Assembly (NCBI GenBank): GCA_029237695.1
Contig: CM055273.1
Span: 62,237,968-62,301,967, forward strand
Reading direction: 5' to 3'
DNA: 64,000 nt
Source: Conchocele bisecta
Taxonomy: Eukaryota > Mollusca > Bivalvia > Lucinida > Thyasiridae
The position numbers were made by a program, and so were the translations under genes. The notes beneath the pieces are model-generated. The model searched no databases. It was not told the origin of the DNA and saw nothing but the letters and a program-made list of their open reading frames with translations. Position 1 is the first letter of the stretch. Each line of letters starts with the position of its first letter. Below, one piece after another: positions 57,111 through 64,000 of this stretch.

Positions 57111-58589
57111 CCTGGACAGCCTGCTGCTTCCGGTAGGAAGACGTTCTTGTCTTCGGTTGGTCTTCGTTCTACGTGTTCACGTAAGTCGAGGAGTCGATCT
57201 CGTCGTAGGTCAGGATTGGGTTAGCTCTTCGATTTCGGGTTCGGAGTTTAGATCTTGTTCTTCCTTTTCCTCGAGGTCATTCTCAGGTTTTGGAACAGGT
57301 TCATCTAGATCTCGTTCTCCTGTTCGTCGTAGGAGACAGTTGTATAGGGCTTCTACATGTAGTACTAGCTTCGGCAGTACATATACTATTTGGAACGATA
57401 CAGTACAGTTCTGTTGAATCAGATTCCACGTATGTGGTAGATGACTGCCAGTCTAGGGTTGCTGCGGCAGGTGCTTATCACATTCACCCGGTCACAACGT
57501 ACCCTACCTCTCGCAGGAGAGGTGCCGGTATTGTGTTACGGGCACCGGGCACCGGGCACCGGGCAGGCACCGGGTACCGGGCACCGGGGTAGCAACTATT
57601 TCTGACCGGGGTGTTCGTGGGTTCGTATCCTGTGTACATATTTTGTTTTTGTATCCGGCTCCTCGAGATCTAGCTCTTCCGTTCTCGGAGGAGACGGTCG
57701 AGGTGGTATTGGACGCCGTGGTGCTTTGGCTCCGTACTTGTCAGGCCTGCTCCTTATTCGAGTGTATATGAGTTCGAATTCCCAGTCTATATTCAGGACT
57801 CGACACTCGATAGAGTTATGATGGTTCAGTTGGCTAAGATTCTGGAGTTCCTGTCTAAGTCCTAGTACTTAGTGGGTTTGTCGGCTCTTTCACAGCTGGT
57901 GGTTTTGCCAGTGGAGCCTCCCATATGGGTACTTCCTCTGGATGGCTGTTGTGAGGCTGATTCGGTGGTGGTGGAATTGCCGGAGTTGTTGTTTGGTTTC
58001 ATTTCTCTCCTACAGTAGGGCTTCTTGTTACGTACATTGGGAGCTTTAGGTAGGATTTGGCCACTGGGGGGTTCCTAGTGCCCAAAACTTTGATCGCCAC
58101 ACTGGGGTCTAAGTTCTACATGCCCCTCTATGCGGTATGGTTTTTGAGATCTCCGTTTCTGGACAAGGACGCCGCAGCGTTTGGGATATCTTCGGCTCCT
58201 GGTCCTGGTTCGAGTTTGCGAAGGCATGGGTGTAGGCTGTTAAGTCGATTGTGGCTATGCCAACTTTCGATTTATGTTTGAATCAGTATGATTCATCGTC
58301 TCTGGACGCAGTGCTTCAGTCGGCGATTTGTGCCGCTAAGCCTCTTGTCAACATGTCTTTGGAGTTTTCTATGGACATGCTCTTGTCCAGGTGAGACGCA
58401 GTGATAGCCGGCTCGTTTTTTTTCTTGAACGGCCATAGTTTTGCTTCGTTCGCCTCTTTTGACCTCTGATAATTGTGCGATCGAACGGCCAAAGGGCAGC
58501 TATGGTACCGATGGTCCCTCCTGCTGCTCCTTCTTGTCTACCTCCTGTGGGGTCGTTTCCCCTGACGGGGGTATTTTCAAGGGTTAAGT

Positions 58590-59480
58590 AGAGTCTCTCT
58601 CTTGAAGTATAGTGCTATAGAGGAAGTTCGGGACGTGGTCGGAGCGCCATTTGCCCGGTAGACTGGGTTGTTTCCATAGATCTGTGGGTCTCGTACTTCC
58701 ACGTGCCCTTCCGCAGATGCTCTCGGAAGTTTAAGTTGTTTCCGAGTTTTGTGTCTTTTAGTTCCGTGTGATACGGTATCTGGCGGTGGTATGGGGTTTG
58801 TTACTCTTCTAGGTTCTTTTCCTATCTAGAGTAGTCGTAGTTGGTTCCCACACAGGATTTTTCTTAGGTGGGAATGAGCTTATTGACCGATCTATCAGTC
58901 ATCATAGTACCTTTGGACAGGGTGCGTGGCATCTTGTTTTAGTTTCCGGGTACTGGTCAGAGGTTCTCTGTCAGCTAGGAAATTTCTGCACTCCTGGACT
59001 TTCGGGGTGCAGAATAGGGGAAGGTTATGTCTGCGACCTCCAGTATTACTTACTAGGGCTATGGAGGCCGCACCCCGATCCTTTGGATCGGTCTCTGCCT
59101 AGGATCACCATCTTCCTACGTTGTATCAGATGGTGGGCAGTGGAGGTCTGGTTCCTACAGGGATTTCCCATAGTGTTACCTCCTCCTACTCGCTTTCTGT
59201 CCACAGACGCGTCGTGAGAAGGCTGGGGGGCTCATTGGAGCCCCTACATCGGTGTGTTTCGGGTTGGTGGTCAGTGCAGGAAACTCAGGGACACTCAACA
59301 TGTTTTAGCTTTTGGCAGTGTTCCGGGGGTTGACAGCGGCGGATTCTGTTCTGCACGGACAGGTGGTTATGGTTTCTGCGGTCATCTCCGGTTCTGACGG
59401 AATGGCTTCTGCATCCGTTGGTGTCCAGTGCTATCTTGTCCGGATGGGGGTATCCATTTGTGGTTTTGTTGCGGCAAGGC
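58590..59480 (+). pseudogene. DIRS reverse transcriptase / RNase H remnant
   Basis: The plus-strand translation must change frame and passes several stops, yet the family landmarks appear in order. About 58604-58640 reads LKYSAIEEVRD (RT N-terminal block). About 58662-58725 reads DWVVSIDLWVSYFHVPF, the RT motif A with its aspartate. About 58970-59010 reads KISALLDF-like. About 59197-59230 reads LSTDAS, stop, EGWGAHW, the RNase H start. About 59304-59350 reads LLAVFRGL...HGQVVMV. The catalytic RT YXDD box was not found. This cannot make an active enzyme. Confidence 0.75.
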
Positions 59481-62328
59481 TCAAACGTCGGTTTTATTTT
59501 TTCCACTGTTTGCGCCCACGTACCGATTCGGACTTTTCAATTTACTCGTTCCAGTATAACTTCGGAACCATGTACTGCATGTTGGACATTGCTAAGGAAG
59601 TGATTTGAGATACCAACTGTTCGTGTTTATAAGATCGCATGTAATTCACTCAATTGTAATTATTATAAACAAGCGTCCGTTAATGATTATGGCATTTACG
59701 GCTCGATTCATGTCCGGCAAATAAATTGGCTATTAACAAGAGTATTTTTGTGATTTCACGTCACACTGTCGTTAATTGGTTGACCACGGCTTACGTGGTC
59801 GGCTGTGACGGTATTCCGCGATTGTAACACGGTTACCGGCGGCATGTTTTGATCACTTTGTATGTGTGAAAAACTTACCTGTGCCAATTAAGTTTGACCA
59901 GACTTTACGACGCCCGCTGTTCAAATTGCATATCGACATTACAGTATAATGTGTATTAATTATACCATCGGGACTTGTTTTCCACATCGATATAAACGAA
60001 ATATCGACATTTCCGATATCGATATATCAGGTATGTAATGTATGAGTTTATATAGCAGTTCGGCCGGGACCACTAGCGTACATCGACATAAGCAGGTATA
60101 TCGATGTAAGCAATGTCGACATAACGCGTATCGACTGTATATACAACATGCTGTTGTCACTCCATCATTTCTGAAGCAATTGGGTATTTCAAAATGTTAA
60201 TTGTGTTAAATAGAAGCACACTACTGTTTACACAAGGGCGAGGTCAGCAGTTTCTCCTATGAACCGAGATTTCTCCCTCAGATACTTTATCCCTTCTCAC
60301 ATGATCTGGAATCAGTTGTGGTTCGGGCCTCCCTCCGTCACGCCTGTCAGCGACAGTGGTTCACACTTTCTGTCCAGTCCGTGCGATGAAGCATTAGGTT
60401 CGGAAGAATTAGGACATCCGGTCCGACCGTAAAGTTTCTTATTACCAATTTTAAGCCAACGGGAGGTATCGCAATCCTTTGTCTTCCGTTGGATAGATAG
60501 GGCCATTACTTGAGTTTATTCTACAGTAAGTGGTTCTGCAGCGAGTTGTTTAGGCCCTAAATGCACGAGGTGCAATGTAAGTATCAACTTCTTTCTATGA
60601 TCGCTCTCTGCACTGGCAGGAGATGCGTAACTGCCAACTGTTACGATTTTTCCGTATTTATTCCGGGAAATACGTTAGATAGACGGTAGTACGGATTACA
60701 ATTAAAAGTACGATTTTTGATCGGCGCGGGTATATCTGGATATAATTATTTCGGTTTAAATACAATTCTGCCAATAATCCTATTGTTTTATTTACCCGTA
60801 ATCATTCTCGTCTAGGCGATTACCATTTGATATTCCAGCGCTCAGAGATATTGATTTATTCATCACGTAATTCGTATAATGTCTGATCTAAGCGTGCAGC
60901 CAACATATTTGGGGATTGTTTTATCGGAAGAAGTTAGGACAACACATCTGTTCATCTATGATTACAGCGAGACATGGCCAATTTGGTCCTGTCACAGCGC
61001 GGTGATGTTTTGGCGTCTTGCAATCAGTGTTATTGTAGTTATTCGGGTGCTCATGGTAGCCGAAACTTGGGCCAAGGCTATATTTAACTTATTTTATGCA
61101 TATAAGTGAGTACTGATTTGTGTTCCGGAATACATTTGTGGTGTTCCGGAAAGTAACCCCCTTTTCTCTCCATGTTCCTCATGTGACCGACATGGGGTTG
61201 GCATCTCAGGGAGATGTTTAAGAACTGGGTCCGTTAGTAGCAGCGGGTGCAGTTGTGGGTTTATCAGCCGGTAGCATCAAGTTTAGGAGGCTGTTTGGAT
61301 CTACCTGTTCGCGATAGTCTGCGATTTTTTTTCTGATTACCCGATTATTCGGTTTTTGTCTTTACAGTCCCAGTGGAATCCTGGGGGTTGGTAAGTGTGA
61401 CTCACCGCTCGATGAACTTCACTTGCTTTTGTTGATGAACGGGGATCTGTGGTGATCTATGGTTCTTACGGTTCATCACGCTGGCCCAGGAGGCATTGTT
61501 TTGTACATGTTTCAATTAGGGCGAGGCTACCTATCTAGTTTGTAGCAGTGTTGTTGCAAAAGGATAGTGTTTCACTTTGGGTTAATGATTCTATTCTCTT
61601 TGTCTACTATACATGGGTTTATAGGTATACAGGAGTCGACACTCGCAGTTGGTCCCGAGATCCCGAGGATCCCTGTTTTGTAGGAGGAATCACTGCATTT
61701 TCAAGAAAATAAAATCCCATTCAACATAATGTAACAATAGGGATGTCCATGCTGCGGAATCCCTGGGCCAAAAGTTAGTGTCAACCCTGGTATAGGTTTT
61801 GATCTGGCTTTAGGGCCAGTTTAACTCCTCAGCACTTGCTTGTTAGGATGACCTTAGTGCTTAGGGCGTTTTATACTGTGTTCTCGATATGTACGAGTCA
61901 TGTCGTCATGAGACTATGTATAGACTTTGAGTTTATCTCAGTTGAGCTATTGCGTGTGAAGTGCCGGGCGACTACATTCGCCAGGGCTTCGTCTGGTAGC
62001 AGCAGCTATACCATGAGTATTCTCCGGCGTTCTAACCAAGTATAGCAGGTTGGAGTCTACGAGTCAGTCTACGAGACTAGCATGGTGGTGCTTGTCTTTA
62101 TCCACCACCTCTTCTACTTTCGTAGAAAAGGGGGGGGTAGGGGGGGGGGGGGCCCGCTTGGCGCCCCTATGATTCTAGGGTGAGACCATGTTATTACTAT
62201 ATAGGTAACACCCAAGTTTGTACCTAGGCCAAATATTTTTGTTCTGTTTGAGGGTTTTTAATCTGCCTTACCATTCCAAGGGGGTCGAGTATGAGTAGTG
62301 AGAATACCTCCCACATCACTACGAATTC
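59481..62328 (+). other. 3' half of the DIRS element, no recognisable protein
   Basis: No intact frame. It contains GATATCGATAT-rich short repeats (about 59985-60135), one end of the 'family D' fold-back repeat (about 60142-60236), and a copy of a dispersed repeat shared with 43498-43660 (61628-61800). It also has a poly-G stretch (62126-62152). A tyrosine recombinase is expected here in animal DIRS elements, but I could not show one. Confidence 0.55.
61628..61800 (+). repeat. Dispersed repeat (GTCGACACTCGCAG) inside the DIRS element
   Basis: Second copy of the repeat at 43498-43665; about 80 percent similar by eye. Its position inside the element shows that the element received insertions after it arrived. 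Confidence 0.72.
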
Positions 62329-62413
62329 TTGCAACCATTCAGGTTAGTTTGAAGACATAAAAATGGAAAATTATTTCTAATTTTAGTTTTTATTATTCAT
62401 ATCACCTGAATGG
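62329..62413 (+). repeat. DIRS internal complementary region
   Basis: 62329-62363 is the reverse complement of the left end (ACATAAAAA reads as TTTTTATGT at 55936-55944), and 62361-62413 is the reverse complement of the right end. The junction falls in the A-run at 62359-62363. One base is missing relative to the right end (CATATCACC against CATACTCACC). In the DIRS replication model this region templates closure of the linear intermediate into a circle. Confidence 0.9.
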
Positions 62414-62543
62414 TAAGGTAGACCCTCCTCCCGTCCCCGCTTGATGGTTTTATCTTCTCCCTACTTAGTATACTTCAGGCTATTTTACTAGCAGTTTCAT
62501 TTCCATATGGAAATGATTAACTTTTTGAAGCTGTATACCTAAC

Positions 62544-62692
62544 AATAATAGGAGGAGTTTAAATAGCGGACCAGCCAATTGGCTGTGGGTAGAGCGGAAT
62601 GGTCTATGGTGGGTTATTTGAGTGATTAGAGTAGGCAGATTTTTATTATTAGGACGATTTCATAGCAACCTATCTGTTTGCAACCATTCAGG
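62544..62692 (-). repeat. Right inverted terminal repeat of the DIRS element
   Basis: It is 149 bases, the same length as the left copy, and complementary to it almost base for base. Beyond it, 62693-62735 is the right-specific extension, which ends TTTTCCAT. Confidence 0.92.
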
Positions 62693-62782
62693 TGAGTATG
62701 AATAATAAAAACTAAAATTAGAAATAATTTTCCATATTTATTACATTTGAAATCTGCTTCTTGTAATTGTATTTGTCTTTCT

Positions 62783-63314
62783 TACATGTCCATTCTGCTG
62801 ATTGCTTTGTTCATTCATCTTATTTACATTACAATTATTGATACGTCCTTATCCGTGTCCCTGTTTTATTGCACTAAGCATTTGTAATAGAAAGTAGGAA
62901 CAAGCACTTAGCACTTTGAATAAGGCCGGAAGCAGCAAGGACAAAGCCGCAGGAAGTAAGCATCACGCCACAGTCCGAAAGCGGAAACCCGCAAGCAGAA
63001 AGCATCAAGCCACATGTGGCTTGATGCTTTCTGCACCACAGTCCGAAAGCGGAAACCCGCAAGCAGAAAGCATCAAGCCACATGTGGCTTGATGCTTTCT
63101 GCTTGCGGGTTTCCGCTTTCGGACTGTGGCGTGATGCTTACTTCCTGCGGCTTTGTCCTTGCTGCTTCCGGCCTTATTCAAAGTGCTAAGTGCTTGTTCC
63201 TACTTTCTATTACAAATGCTTAGTGCAATAAAACAGGGACACGGATAAGGACGTATCAATAATTGTAATGTAAATAAGACGAATGAACAAAGCAATCAGC
63301 AGAATGGACATGTA
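62783..63314. repeat. 532-base near-perfect palindrome with an internal duplication
   Basis: The outer left arm (62783 to about 63018) is the reverse complement of the right arm (about 63081-63314). Between them lies a second dyad: GCAGAAAGCATCAAGCCACA folds on its complement at 62997-63036, and the same dyad recurs around 63082. A segment of about 66 bases is therefore duplicated at the tip. Both strands give the same 69-codon frame purely because of the symmetry. It starts 48 bases right of the DIRS element end. Confidence 0.9.
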
Positions 63315-64000
63315 GCTGCAAGCAGAATGATGCAAGCGATATATTGGTTAGTAGTGCCTCATTATGACGCCAGATGGCACTGCTGTCAATGTTAGGAATC
63401 CTCCGAATAATAAATAATAGTACGAGATGTGATTGGCTGTTTGAGGCACACCTCCAATGCCGGTGTTGATGTAAGATTTCACCTACAAATGATCACAGTA
63501 TAGGTTAGAAGACACCAAATAGTTTTACTATACATTTTAACCGAATCCCATCCAATAAGGTCAGTCTCTCCTACTTTCACTATTCGTATGGATGTTGTGG
63601 GACCTACTTGTACATGACCTGCAGCCGGTCAGTACTGGTTCTGCATGAATTAAACAATAGCTTCACTTAGAAATATCCAACCTCGTCATGTTCCCCAATA
63701 TTGTTTACATATCTTTTTTGGCCACGGAAATTGTTTACATCACATGACCATTATGTTCCTCAAGTGAAACTGGGTAGTAATGGATCAAGATTTGCAAGCA
63801 AACTGTGTCAGTGACCTCAAAACACGATTTTGTTCATTATTATATGTAACCGGACTACTTTTACCGTCTTGACGATTTCGCACCATTTGTTATTCTCTAA
63901 TCTATATTAACTAAATTGCATATGTATGTATGGTGTTTGACTTACTAATGTGTTTTATACATACACGTATCCTCATAATTAAATTACATATGTACGTAAT
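63315..64000. other. Right window end, nothing recognised
   Basis: AT-rich sequence to the right of the large palindrome. I saw no conserved protein on either strand, including no convincing first exon for the ORP gene. Confidence 0.5.

Larger units (their letters stand above)
55936..62735 (+). mobile_element. DIRS-type tyrosine-recombinase retrotransposon, ends complete, proteins decayed
   Basis: About 6.8 kb. It has 149-base inverted terminal repeats at 55956-56104 and 62544-62692, with different short outer extensions on each side (left about 20 bases, right about 43). Near the right end, 62329-62413 is an internal complementary region. It is the reverse complement of the right outer end joined directly to the left outer end, which is the hallmark of DIRS-1-like elements. 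The plus strand carries a Gag-like reading frame (56426-57064) and the broken remains of reverse transcriptase and RNase H (58590-59480). I could not identify a tyrosine recombinase or a methyltransferase. No flanking target duplication is seen, as expected for this class. It sits upstream of the ORP exons, in opposite orientation to that gene. Confidence 0.87.

Noticed and set aside
61830..62045. Possible tyrosine-recombinase C-terminus in the DIRS element (CRATTFARASSG...RRSNQ)
   Set aside because: The spacing of R, H-x-x-R and Y cannot be shown, and the frame is short. A position-specific profile search with DIRS recombinases would decide.
62874..63223. Identical 69-codon frames on both strands
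   Set aside because: They are a consequence of the near-perfect palindrome; the leucine/cysteine-rich peptide matches nothing I recognise.

Overview
The window is animal nuclear DNA, most likely from a bivalve mollusc (inference: interspersed introns with GT-AG borders, a very repeat-rich landscape, tandem-core mobile elements of the pearl type, and fold-back repeats that recur many times). There are no bacterial-style operons, no rRNA and no convincing free-standing tRNA gene.

Only one conserved protein-coding gene could be established. It lies on the minus strand and is an oxysterol-binding-protein-related gene of the ORP5/ORP8 class (called OSBPL8 here). Thirteen coding exons were traced from 49928 down to 1454. 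All borders are GT-AG, all reading phases match across the junctions, and together they give 538 codons. The order is acidic/serine-rich N-terminal linker, PH domain, acidic linker, and the first part of the lipid-transfer (ORD) domain including the EQLSHHPP signature. The 5' end (start codon side) lies beyond the exon at 49855-49928, probably beyond the window, and the 3' end lies left of position 1. One intron of about 29.6 kb (20267-49854) holds most of the window's repeats.

The rest is mobile and repetitive DNA. Region by region: 1-10000 has compact exons separated by fold-back MITEs. 10615-13990 is a long alternating 157/181-bp tandem array. 14200-20300 holds the PH-domain exons with MITEs and tandem-core elements. 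20300-32600 has paired copies of an element ending in TACCGTAAAGATTC, tandem-core elements nested in each other, and several TTAA-flanked fold-backs. 32700-40330 has nested Helentron-like elements, a CCATGGT-rich satellite and a 600-bp compound microsatellite. 40400-50000 has more MITEs. 51730-53639 is a hAT-like element with an 8-bp target duplication. 55936-62735 is a complete-ended but protein-dead DIRS-type tyrosine-recombinase retrotransposon with inverted terminal repeats and the diagnostic internal complementary region. 62783-63314 is a very large palindrome.

The most interesting pattern is that about eleven sequence-unrelated repeat families share one modular plan. Each has a 5' end (often ACTAGA or ACAAGA), a short perfect or near-perfect palindrome, and then an 8-12 base motif. 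A core follows (often ~160-bp tandem units), then a GACG-rich or CCGCCC-rich tract, and finally a 3' stem-loop whose stem is complementary to that family's own 5' motif. The motif differs between families but the pairing is kept.
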